From NCBI GenBank assembly GCA_016711405.1, contig JADJSZ010000033.1, positions 1 to 64,000 on the forward strand: a stretch of 64,000 nucleotides of DNA, read 5' to 3'. Numbering within the stretch: position 1 is the first letter of the stretch; every line of letters begins with the position of its first letter. This document shows, in pieces, positions 27,548 to 35,173 of the stretch. The notes below the pieces were generated by a model. The model did not search any database. It saw only the letters and a program-made list of their open reading frames with translations, and was not told the DNA's origin. A program made the translations under genes and the position numbers. This DNA comes from Candidatus Hadersleviella danica (GTDB taxonomy: Bacteria > Chloroflexota > Anaerolineae > Promineifilales > Promineifilaceae).

Positions 27548-28068
27548 TCTAATTCCGTCACAATCTCTTCAATGGCCGCCAACACGGCCGCAGGGCGTTG
27601 GACGGGTTGGTTGGGGCGCAAAAAGTCGCGCACAGGGGGGGAAAAGGGCAAACGGCCGTGCCAAATCTCTTGCAACGCTTCCTCCATTGTTTGGTGCTGG
27701 CGCAAAGCCCAATGCCGCGCCACCACCTTGCGAATTTCGGTGACGAGGTGCTTGCCCCAAAAGCCCTTCTGCCCCGCCAAGCGCAATAGCTCTGCCCAAT
27801 GGCTCAACCGCCCCGTGGTGTGTACCGTGGGTGTGGGGGTCTCTGCCCACGGGCTGGAACCGAGCAACAAGCGCAGGATATTGACCCCCGCCAGCATCAG
27901 CAAAACAGTCCATGTCGCCTCTTGGGGCAATGTCTGCACCGCAAGATAGAAACGCCACAACCTTTCAGCCAGCGGCGCCACCCACTCTTGCCCAAACCAA
28001 TAAATCCCCCCCGCCAACAAAAGCGTGAGGAGCAAAAGAAGGGTGTAGATGAGATAACGGCGAAACAT
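27529..28068 (-). CDS. Membrane protein of the MoxR cluster, unknown
   Basis: 179 aa. Two hydrophobic segments (about 6-24 and 50-70), then a soluble part with LSHWAELLRLAGQKGFWGKHLVTEIRKVVARH. Not recognised as a named family. Its place between DUF4129 and MoxR genes on the same strand suggests that it acts with them. ATG 28068 is chosen because the longer frame only adds the translated GGATTGCGGATT repeat. The last residues (EVKSEK) come from the next repeat. Confidence 0.68.
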   Translation of the reverse strand: MFRRYLIYTLLLLLTLLLAGGIYWFGQEWVAPLAERLWRFYLAVQTLPQEATWTVLLMLAGVNILRLLLGSSPWAETPTPTVHTTGRLSHWAELLRLAGQKGFWGKHLVTEIRKVVARHWALRQHQTMEEALQEIWHGRLPFSPPVRDFLRPNQPVQRPAAVLAAIEEIVTELEVKSEK

Positions 28069-28128
28069 GGGATTGCGGATTGCGGATTTTGGATTGCGGA
28101 TTGGCTGACTAGCTGACATGCTGACCCG
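28069..28128. repeat. Short-word repeat, GGATTGCGGATT and GCTGACTAGCTGAC families
   Basis: Words GGATTGCGGATTTTGGATT followed by GGCTGACTAGCTGACATGCTGAC in the gap before the DUF4129 gene end. Confidence 0.82.
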
Positions 28129-28985
28129 CTAAATCGCTTCAGCGATGGTTTGCAGGGCGGCCACGGCCGCTTGTTGTTGGGCGGGGTCGGCCGTTTGGCG
28201 GCCGTAGCGGGTCGCCTCAAACAGCCGCGTTAATTGTGACACAGGAGCCGAGGGCAAGCCAAGGGCGAGCAGTTGCTCCTCAAATTCGTGGGGGGTCATC
28301 CCCTGCGGCCGTTCGATGGCGCGGCTTTCGGCCAACACCCGCCCCATCTCCACATAACAGCGAATGATGACATCGTGCAAATCTTCGCCCGCCTCTAAAT
28401 CGTCGAGAGCGGCTTGCACTTCGCGGCCTAGTTCGCGCAGGGTGGTTTCTTCGGGCGGGGCGAGGGTGGGCCACACATAACGGCCGATGCCAAAGACCAA
28501 CCCCGCCAAGAGCAAGGCCAACACCCCACTGGCCAGCCATGTGGCCCACAGCGGCCGTTCGGGCACGGGGAGCAGTTCCACCGTGGGGCGGGGGGGGGGA
28601 GGGTTTCGTCCACGGCCGTTTCTTCCTCTTCTTCCACGGGCACTGTCTCGGCCGTTTCTATCTCCAGCGGGGGCAATAGGGTCGAACCCCACATAACCGC
28701 CACCACAAACAGGGCGATGACCCCCAAAATGCCCGCAATCGTCGGCCAATGTTGCCACACGCGGCGTGGCAAGAGCAAGGCCACAATGAGCACATACAAC
28801 GCCAAGGCAAAGACAATGACGGGCATGATTTGGTTGGCGGAGAGACCTTGCCCTTCGTTGTTGCGGCTAAAATCAAAGGGCTGGGCGGGCGTGAGGGTCA
28901 GGCTATCTAGCCCGCTGGCCAAAAGCACAAAGGCGGCGAGCAAGGCTCCGATGAGAATGAGGAGGAAGCGGTTACGGGTCAGCAC
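28129..28985 (-). CDS. DUF4129-domain membrane protein (frameshifted)
   Basis: About 285 aa. Frame 1 from 28985 gives three membrane helices and an acidic linker (PVEEEEETAVDETLPPP). Frame 2 gives RPTVELLPVPERPLWATW, a fourth helix and the cytoplasmic DUF4129 domain, with RCYVEMGRVLAESR, MTPHEFEEQL and LTRLFEATRYG. The frames meet in a nine-base G/C run at about 28590-28603, so an indel is likely. It is the first gene of the MoxR cluster. DUF4129 proteins often accompany transglutaminase-like proteins, but none is encoded here. Confidence 0.78.
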
Positions 28986-29076
28986 GGGGCGATATTATCC
29001 ATTCTGGGCAGGTTAGGCCACAAATTTGGTTTGTGCGCGTGGTTTATGGTTCCCCAGAAGGGGACTTTAGGAGTTT

Positions 29077-29161
29077 GGACGAGGGATAAAGGACAAAGGA
29101 CTGGGGACTGGGGACTAGAGACCGTCAAATTACCCAGTCACCAGTCCTCAGTCCCTCGTCC
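29077..29161. repeat. Palindromic short-word repeat, GGACTGGGGACT family
   Basis: GAGGGATAAAGGACAAAGGACTGGGGACTGG faces CCAGTCACCAGTCCTCAGTCCCTCGTCCC across a short AT-rich loop. The arms are long enough for a 20-bp imperfect stem. Confidence 0.9.
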
Positions 29162-29273
29162 CATCATAGCCTTCCCGTTGGGAAAGCAGTGGCTTTGAGG
29201 CTTAAGAAATAGGATGACACAAGCTAAAATGACCGCAGGTTCACCCGAATAATTACAATCTCGAGACCTGCCC

Positions 29274-29965
29274 ATGTTTCCCAAATACCTTCTCCCGCTC
29301 TTTTTGCTCTGGCTGACGGCTTGCGGCGGCCGAACGGCCGTCGCCCTTTCCCAGCCACCCCTGCACCCCCCACCCCCGCCCTGCCCGCCGCCCCACCCAC
29401 ATGGGAGGCCACCCACACCCCTGCGCCCCGCCTCGTGCCCCCGCTAGACGGCCGACTGACGGCCGACACCACCTGCAACGACTTGCACTACCCCACCGAC
29501 CCGCGCAGTCTGGTCAGCGGGCCAGATGTGTTCTCGCCCGATGGGTTGCGCGTCGCCTACACCCGCACCGAGGAGGGGCAACACGCCCTCTACTTGGCCC
29601 AGCACACGGCCGAAATCTTCACCATTATCGCCGCCCCCACGGCCGATTACGCCGTTGGCCTGCCCACATGGTCGCCCGATGGGGCATGGGTCGCTTTTAC
29701 CATGTACGATTGGCAAGCGGGCGGGGGCACTGTCTACATTTTGGGGCGAGATGGGGAAGGGTTGCGGCCGTTGGCCGATTACGATGGCTTCCACCACACC
29801 CTCGCATGGTCGCCCACTGGCTCCCACCTCGCCTTTAGCGATGCTGCTCCCTCCCACGGGGATGCCAACATTTTCACCACCACCTACCACATCCTCGTCA
29901 TCGAGCCATTTGGCACAGCCACGCCCCAATGGGCGGCCGATGGGTGTGCGCCCGAGTGGGAATAG
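29274..29965 (+). CDS. TolB/PD40-type beta-propeller lipoprotein (frameshifted)
   Basis: About 230 aa. ATG 29274 opens a lipobox signal (LLWLTACGG). The frame then changes within about 29330-29345, at GGCCGAACGGCCG, and continues as a Pro/Ala linker and WD40-like repeats: GPDVFSPDGLRVAYT, PTWSPDGAWVAFT, LAWSPTGSHLAFSD. These are TolB/PD40 blades; with only three or four repeats it is a partial propeller or pairs with another protein. It should be an extracytoplasmic binding lipoprotein. Convergent with the menE-like gene, five bases apart. Confidence 0.72.
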
Positions 29966-29969
29966 CCTC

Positions 29970-31552
29970 TCAGTCGCTCAGTCGCTCAGTCGTTTCATTC
30001 CGCATTCCGCATTCCCCATTCCGCATTAACATCTCCCCTATCTCGGCGCGGGCGATTTTGCCGCTGGCGGTTTGGGGGAGTTCGGGGAGGAAGAGGATGT
30101 GGCGCGGCCGTTTGTAACTGGCGAGCTGGGGCTGGGCAAACTCGAGCAGTTCGGCGGCCGTGAGCGTGGCGAGGGGATGCAGTTGCACGGCCGCCGCCAC
30201 CACCTGTCCCCACTCCGCATCGGGCAAGCCCACCACACACACATCGGCCACGGCCGCATGTTGGCGCAAAACCCGCTCCACCTCGGCTGGGTACACATTC
30301 TCCCCCCCACTCACAATCAAATCGGTGCGCCGCTGGACAATCCACCAATCCCCGTCCTCATCCACATACCCCATATCCCCCGTGCGAAACCAGCCCTCGG
30401 CAAAACGCTCCGCGTTGGCCGCTTCGTTGTTCACATACCCCGCCGTTACGATGGGGCCTTGCACCCAAATTTCGCCAATTTCCCCCACTGCGCACGGCTC
30501 CCCCGTCTCACCCACCGCCCGCAAGCGGGTGAAGAGCAACGGACGGCCGACACTGCCCGGCTTCCCCACCACCTCTTCAGGCAGTAACGTCGCCATCTGC
30601 GAAGCCGTCTCCGTCATCCCATACGTCGTCGCCACCAACGCCCCCCTGCTCCTCTGCTCCTCTGCCCCCTGCCGAGTTCATTCGCCGCCCGCACCAACCC
30701 CTCCTCGGCCGCCGCCCCGCCCACCAAAATGAGCCGCAAACTGGCTGGCCACGCCGTGCGGCTCTGGACAAGGCGATACAGCATGGTCGGCACCACGGAA
30801 ATCATGGTAATTTGGTGGTGGTCGAGGGCGTGGTTGACGGCCGCCAACTCAAAGCGGGGGTGCAGGTCTACGGCCGTGCCATACAAACAACTGCGAAAAA
30901 TGACCGCCAGCCCCCCCACATGGTAAAGCGGCAAACAGGAGAGCCACACATCATCCACCTGCACCCCCAACTTGGTGGCCGAGCCAAACGCGCTGTAAAA
31001 GTGGTTCTCCAGCGTCAGGGCAACCGCCTTGGGGTGGCCCGTGGTGCCAGAGGTGAAGAGGATGGCTTGGGGGGATGGATTTTGGATTTTGGATTTTGGA
31101 TTTTGGATTGGGGCGTGGTGGCGTACTGTGAGTTTTTCCCAGTCCCCAGTCCTCAGTCCCCCATCCTCCGTAATTAACAATTCACACCCCAATTGTTCCA
31201 ATTGCCATCTGATTTCGGCCGCTGTTAGGCGGGTGTTGAGGGGCACGAGGGTTTGACCAAGGCGCACGAGGGCGTGGATGAGGCAGACGTATTCGAGGCT
31301 GTTGGGGAGCAGGGCGGCGACACGGCCGTTGGCGGGCAACCCAGCGGCCGTCAGCCAGCCGCACAACCCATCCACCAACCCATCCAACTCACCATATGTC
31401 CAACTCGCCGCACCCACGCGCAACGCCAACGCCCGTGGGCTGGCCTCCGCACGGGCACGCAACCAATCAGGGGGGATTGCGGATTGCGGATTGTGGATTG
31501 CGGATTGGGGAATGCGGATTGTACGACTACTCACTCTACCACTCACTACCAC
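29970..31552 (-). CDS. menE: o-Succinylbenzoate-CoA ligase-like enzyme with repeat insertions (frameshifted)
   Basis: AMP-forming acyl-CoA ligase. Core motifs are present: ILFTSGTTGHPKAV, TTYGMTETASQM, GWFRTGDMGYVDEDGD, IVSGGENVYPAEVE and QTASGKIARAEI. LLPNSLEYVCLIHAL is typical of MenE, which activates o-succinylbenzoate in menaquinone synthesis; no other men gene is present, so another acid remains possible. Three intergenic-type repeats lie inside the coding region: GGACTGGGGACT words (about 31140-31165), GGATTTTGGATTTTGG words (31073-31112), and CTGCTCCTCTGCTCC words (about 30643-30675). The last coincides with a frame change. N- and C-termini are also repeat-derived, so the true start is uncertain. 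Confidence 0.8.
31073..31166. repeat. Two short-word repeat families inserted within menE
   Basis: GGATTTTGG words (five near-exact 7-base units) and AGTCCCCAGTCCTCAGTCCC words, separated by about 25 bases, both kept in frame. They encode IQNPKSKIQNPSP and GGLRTGDWE just before the phosphate-binding loop. Confidence 0.85.
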
Positions 31553-31562
31553 TCTTCACTTC
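31468..31562. repeat. Short-word repeats, GGATTGCGGATT and CACTACCACT families
   Basis: Covers the start of menE and the end of proC. GGATTGCGGATTGTGGATTGCGG is followed by CTACTCACTCTACCACTCACTACC. Confidence 0.85.
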
Positions 31563-32377
31563 TTACTCAATTCAACCGACCGCTCATAGGCGGCGCGAAT
31601 GGCGTTGGCGAAGGCGGCGCGAACGCCTGCTTCCTCGAGAGCGTGTAGACCAGCGGCCGTGGTTCCACCCGGCGATGTCACCCGATTGCGCAACTCGGCC
31701 AAATGCTTGTCTGAAGCGATGGCATATTGCACCGACCCCATGACCGTTTGCAAAACGAGTTGGTTGGCCACCTCACGGCCGAAGCCCAGTTGCACCCCCG
31801 CGTCCACCATCGCTTCCAGCATCAAAAAGACATAGCCGGGGCCAGAGCCGTTAATGGCCGTGGCCATATCGAGGTATTTTTCCTCGGCCACGAATAGCTC
31901 CTGCCCAAAGCTGGACAAAATCGTTTGCCCTTGGCTGTGTTGGGTGGGGGAAACGGCCGCTGTCCCCGTCCACACGCTCATCCCCAGCCCAATTTGGGCG
32001 GGGGTGTTGGGCATGGCTCGCACCACGGCTGAATGTCCAAACGCCGCGCTCAGTTGCCCCAGTGATGTGCCCGCTAAAATGGAGAGGAGTAGGGCATGGG
32101 GGGCGAGTTGCCCGCGCAACGGCTCGGCCACGGCCGCCAGCGCCTGTGGTTTGATGGCCAAAATGACCACATCTGCCCCCGCAATGGCGGCCGAATTATC
32201 GGCCGTGGTGGCCACGCCATAGGTGTGGTGAATGTGTGCCCGCTGGCTGGCCATCACATCGGCCGCGACCACTTGGGCGGGTTCCACCAGCCGCTTGGCC
32301 AACAAGCCCGCCAACATCGCCTCCGCCATATTGCCACTGCCGATAAAGCTAATTTTTTGATTGGTTAATTGGGTCAT
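31556..32377 (-). CDS. proC: Pyrroline-5-carboxylate reductase
   Basis: 273 aa, normal length. Last step of proline synthesis, NAD(P)H-dependent reduction of pyrroline-5-carboxylate. The Rossmann motif is FIGSGNMAEAML; AIKPQALAAV, VRAMPNTPAQIG and the C-terminal AINGSGPGYVF and RVTSPGGTTAAGL blocks are diagnostic. Its stop is a few bases from the menE start region, and the last residues (ELSKK) touch a short-word repeat. Confidence 0.96.
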   Translation of the reverse strand: MTQLTNQKISFIGSGNMAEAMLAGLLAKRLVEPAQVVAADVMASQRAHIHHTYGVATTADNSAAIAGADVVILAIKPQALAAVAEPLRGQLAPHALLLSILAGTSLGQLSAAFGHSAVVRAMPNTPAQIGLGMSVWTGTAAVSPTQHSQGQTILSSFGQELFVAEEKYLDMATAINGSGPGYVFLMLEAMVDAGVQLGFGREVANQLVLQTVMGSVQYAIASDKHLAELRNRVTSPGGTTAAGLHALEEAGVRAAFANAIRAAYERSVELSKK

Positions 32378-32460
32378 TTTTTGTCATTCGTCATTCGTCA
32401 TTTGTCATTGGTTCACATTGACCAGCGACTCTTTTGTTCATTGTTCATTGCTCATTGACC
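32378..32460. repeat. Short-word repeats, ATTCGTCATTCGTC and GTTCATTGTTCATTG families
   Basis: Eight-base TCATTCGT words then TTCATTGCTCATTGACC words between proC and the TfoX_C gene. The second array encodes the C-terminus SMSNEQ of the TfoX_C protein. Confidence 0.83.
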
Positions 32461-32710
32461 ATTGCCACCCCTCTGCCTCTTCGCGCAGTTGGGCGCGGGT
32501 TTCGAGAGGCACATCTTGCCAGTGAATGTCGTGCAAGGCTCCGTAGAGGGCATAAAGCAACACGGCCGAGGCATTATACCCCTTGGCCTTGACGAGAAAA
32601 TATGCCTCCACCACCCCCACCCGCGCCAAATCATCCACCGTATAAACGCCAATATCGGCCAGCCATTCGGCCGAGCGCGGCCCAAGATTCCGCAATTTAG
32701 GAGAGGTCAT
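32438..32710 (-). CDS. TfoX C-terminal domain protein
   Basis: 90 aa from ATG 32710. The sequence KLRNLGPRSAEWLADIGVYT and the helix-hairpin-helix-like segment VDDLARVGVVEAYFLVKAKG match the TfoX_C domain, which occurs alone or behind a TfoX_N domain in competence regulators. Free-standing TfoX_C proteins are common and their role is poorly known. comEC lies 11 kb away, but nothing ties the two together. The C-terminal six residues are encoded by a short-word repeat. Confidence 0.85.
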   Translation of the reverse strand: MTSPKLRNLGPRSAEWLADIGVYTVDDLARVGVVEAYFLVKAKGYNASAVLLYALYGALHDIHWQDVPLETRAQLREEAEGWQWSMSNEQ

Positions 32711-32775
32711 TTGTCCTTTGTCCTTGGCCATTCGTCCTCAGTCCTCTGTCCTCTGTCGTTCGTCCCCTTTGTTGC
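32711..32775. repeat. Short-word repeat, GTCCTTTGTCCT family
   Basis: TTTGTCCTTTGTCCTTGG, TCAGTCCTCTGTCCTCTGTC words between the ACT-domain and TfoX_C genes. The single orientation suggests direct slippage growth. Confidence 0.85.
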
Positions 32776-33150
32776 TCATTGAACAACGTGCCCTGCATGG
32801 GTTAAAGCGGCCACGGCCGCCTCCAACTTCTCCCCCTTCACCAGCAGATAATCCGTATCATAGGTCGAAATGGCGAAGATGGGGATACCCGCCTCGGCCA
32901 ACGGCTGGGCGAGAGCGGCCAAGATGCCCACCAGCGCAAAATCGAGCGGCCCGACCACCCCCAACGCCCGCCAGCCGCCTTCAATTTGCCATGTCGGCTG
33001 GGCGTACTCCTCGGGTAGCACAAGGGAAAGTTCCTCGGCCGTGCGCGTCACCGACCAAAACGGGGCATGGGCAAAATCGCCCCACGCCAACCCCTCGGGC
33101 GCAATTTTGCAGACGGCTAAGTTGTAGGGCAGGATGTTTAGATGAATCAT
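32776..33150 (-). CDS. ACT-domain protein, COG3603-like
   Basis: 124 aa. Two ACT-like halves; key segments are VTRTAEELSLVLPEE and GVVGPLDFALVGILAAL, then IPIFAISTYDTDYLLVK. Small stand-alone proteins of this kind are thought to bind amino acids. The ATG at 33150 begins MIHLNILPYNLAVCKI; an upstream in-frame start adds three residues. No operon partner is evident and no catalytic site is present. Confidence 0.8.
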   Translation of the reverse strand: MIHLNILPYNLAVCKIAPEGLAWGDFAHAPFWSVTRTAEELSLVLPEEYAQPTWQIEGGWRALGVVGPLDFALVGILAALAQPLAEAGIPIFAISTYDTDYLLVKGEKLEAAVAALTHAGHVVQ

Positions 33151-33303
33151 CGGGCACACAAAACAGGGGCGTTGGCGAAAAATCAGCCAAACATCGGCTT
33201 GGCGTTCAGTGATTGGGTGGCAATTGCCTTATCTTATCCCTATAGCGAATTCGCCTCAATCTGCAATAACCAATCCCAAACAATTAGGAGTTTTTTTTCA
33301 GCC

Positions 33304-33766
33304 ATGAACCGCCTTGTTTCCATTTTATTGTGGCTCACCCTTGCCCTCGGGCTGATGGCTTGCGGCCGTTCTGAGGCTGTGAGTGATGACACGGCCGATT
33401 GCCCTGCCCCACGCCCGCCCACTCTACAGCTCCGCCGAGCCAGCCGTTTGCTTCCTCTACCCCATCGCCAACCCCAGTGCCGGGGGTGGGGTCCCATCCG
33501 GGCGCGGCCCGCCACGCCGCTGAGGAATACCGCCCAACGGCTGGCCGTTACGCCTTCCGGCCAGGCCGAGCCATTCACCCTGGGGGCACCGCCAGTTTGC
33601 TGAATGACTCGGCCAAGACATCAACCGACGCGTCATCGCCCTGCACGGTGACACTGCCTACGACCTCGTCATCTACCGCACCAGTCCTGATTACGGCGCA
33701 GTTGCCGATGAAGCGGCCGTGCTTTTCGAGACCATCACCGCCTCTTGGGCTTTTGCCACGCCCTAG
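33304..33766 (+). pseudogene. Degraded lipoprotein gene
   Basis: ATG 33304 starts a lipobox signal (LGLMACGRS). After about 30 residues the frame breaks at least twice. One alternative frame gives SPTPVPGVGSHPGAARHAAE; another, ending at the TAG at 33764-33766, gives RVIALHGDTAYDLVIYRTSP and ETITASWAFATP, which resembles the C-terminal strand-helix of PsbP/LpqN-like lipoproteins. Several indels within 400 bases are too many for simple homopolymer error, although both causes may contribute. A frame-corrected protein would be about 150 aa. Confidence 0.5.
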
Positions 33767-33770
33767 TCGA

Positions 33771-33848
33771 GAAGTCTATTGGTGTCGTGGTGTATTGGTT
33801 TATTCACTACACCACTACACCAATAACGAATAACGAATAACGAGTAAC
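33771..33848. repeat. Short-word repeats, TATTGGTGT and AATAACGAATAACG families
   Basis: GTCTATTGGTGTCGTGGTGTATTGG, CACTACACCACTACACC and AATAACGAATAACGAGTAACC words fill the convergent gap. Confidence 0.83.
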
Positions 33849-34769
33849 CTACCTGCTAAACGCCGCGCCCCGCAGAGAGAGCGCCGAACGGCCGTGCCCC
33901 TGCCGTCGCCCATCCAACTGGCGCAAATGGCCCGCCAACTCCTCCAAACTGGCCAAATTATGGACGGGCAAAAAGTCGTCAATGTGGGGCAAGGCGGCCA
34001 CAATTCCCCGCGTCAGCGGCTCATACTCCTGCGAACCGAGGAGTGGGTTAAGCCAGACCAGCCGATGGCAGAGCTTGTGCAGGCGGTCAATCTCCTTGCC
34101 CAACACGGCCGGGTCGCCCCTGTCCCAGCCATCGCTAATGAGCAACACAATCGCCCCGCCGCGCAACACCCGCCGACTCCAGTCGAAGTTAAAGCTCTTA
34201 ATCGCCTCGCCGATGCGCGTGCCGCCCGCCCAATCATGCACGGCCGTACCCACCTCGTCCAATGCTTGGTCCACGTTCTTGTGCGCCAACTGCCGCGTGA
34301 TGCGCGTCAGGCGGGTGCTGAACAAAAACACCTCCACCGGTTGCGCCAACCCTTGGGTGAGGCTGTAGAAAAAATGGACGAGCAAGCGCGTATACCGTTC
34401 CATCGAGCCGCTCACATCGGCCAAAATGACTAGCGGCCGTGGCTTAATTTTCGGCTCCTTGTAGCTCCATTCCAGCATTTCGCCGCCATAGCGCAGGTTG
34501 CGGCGCAAACTGCGGCGCAGGGCGAGATTACGGCCGTGGCCAATTTTCTGCCGCCGTGTGCGCCGCTGGCCCAACTGCCACACCAATTGGGCAATCAGTT
34601 GCTTGATATTGGTCAGTTCCTCGGCCGATAACTCACCAAAATCTTTGTGGCGCAACAGTTCGCGGGTGCTAAACGTCTGCGTCACTTCGATAACTTCTTG
34701 TACTTCCTCGTCGTCGGTGGGGGGTTCGGCCGTGGGCAAATCGGGCAGGGGGGGCACAACCAGCGGCAC
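33849..34769 (-). CDS. CoxE-like von Willebrand A protein, main part
   Basis: 306 aa. RRTRRQKIGHGRNLALRRSL and LILADVSGSMERYTRLLVHF match the CoxE/VWA_CoxE family; DVSGSM is an intact MIDAS. HDWAGGTRIGEAI and IVLLISDGWDRGD complete the fold. CoxE proteins help mature metalloenzymes or act with MoxR ATPases; no CO dehydrogenase genes are present. The GTG at 34769 lacks a good ribosome site. The preceding 30 bases are in frame with the smaller ORF upstream, the only break being one TAA, so this is probably the second half of one ancestral gene. Confidence 0.8.
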   Translation of the reverse strand: MPLVVPPLPDLPTAEPPTDDEEVQEVIEVTQTFSTRELLRHKDFGELSAEELTNIKQLIAQLVWQLGQRRTRRQKIGHGRNLALRRSLRRNLRYGGEMLEWSYKEPKIKPRPLVILADVSGSMERYTRLLVHFFYSLTQGLAQPVEVFLFSTRLTRITRQLAHKNVDQALDEVGTAVHDWAGGTRIGEAIKSFNFDWSRRVLRGGAIVLLISDGWDRGDPAVLGKEIDRLHKLCHRLVWLNPLLGSQEYEPLTRGIVAALPHIDDFLPVHNLASLEELAGHLRQLDGRRQGHGRSALSLRGAAFSR

Positions 34770-34799
34770 GTTGGCGGCAGGTGGCGGCGGCGGCCGAAA

Positions 34800-35063
34800 T
34801 TAGAGCAAATCGGCCAAGCTCACTTCTCCCCACTCCCCCCGTGGCTTGCGCCAAAACTGCTCAAATGCGGCATCAAAGAGCGGCAAATGCTCCTTGCGCT
34901 TCACCAAAAAGCTCCGCAAGGTGTAATAAAAATCAGGCTTGCGGACGATGTTGACCTCGGCCAGCGCCGCCAGCACATCAACCATACGGCCGGGGCTTAC
35001 TTCTAGCCCCAGCCCATGCAATACACGGCCGAAGAGGAGGAGGTTAGGGAGGAGGTTGGACAT
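34800..35063 (-). CDS. CoxE-like N-terminal fragment, ends at an in-frame TAA
   Basis: 87 aa: MSNLLPNLLLFGRVLHGLGL, then VLAALAEVNIVRKPDFYYTLRSFL and EHLPLFDAAFEQFWRKPRG. This is the helical region that normally precedes the VWA domain in CoxE proteins. It stops at TAA 34800-34802; beyond it, the same frame runs on as FRPPPPPAANVPLVV into the VWA ORF. Either a nonsense mutation or base error split the gene, or the two parts are made separately. ATG 35063 is preferred to an earlier frame that translates the GTATTCGT repeat. Confidence 0.75.
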   Translation of the reverse strand: MSNLLPNLLLFGRVLHGLGLEVSPGRMVDVLAALAEVNIVRKPDFYYTLRSFLVKRKEHLPLFDAAFEQFWRKPRGEWGEVSLADLL

Positions 35064-35164
35064 GGTGGTGTATTCGTGTATTCGTGTATTCGTGTATTGG
35101 TGTATTCGTGTACTGGTGTATTGGAATACACCAATATACCAATACACCACTATACAAATATACC
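35064..35164. repeat. Palindromic short-word repeat, GTATTCGTGTATTG family
   Basis: Nine-base GTGTATTCG units (about seven) facing ATACACCAATATACCAATACACC, between coxE-like and uvrB genes. The most regular array of the window. Confidence 0.92.
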
Positions 35165-35173
35165 CTCACTCTT

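Noticed and set aside
29138..29416. Minus-strand frame opposite the TolB-like lipoprotein start
   Set aside because: Gly-rich translation of the Pro/Thr linker's complement; the plus-strand lipobox and propeller motifs are convincing.
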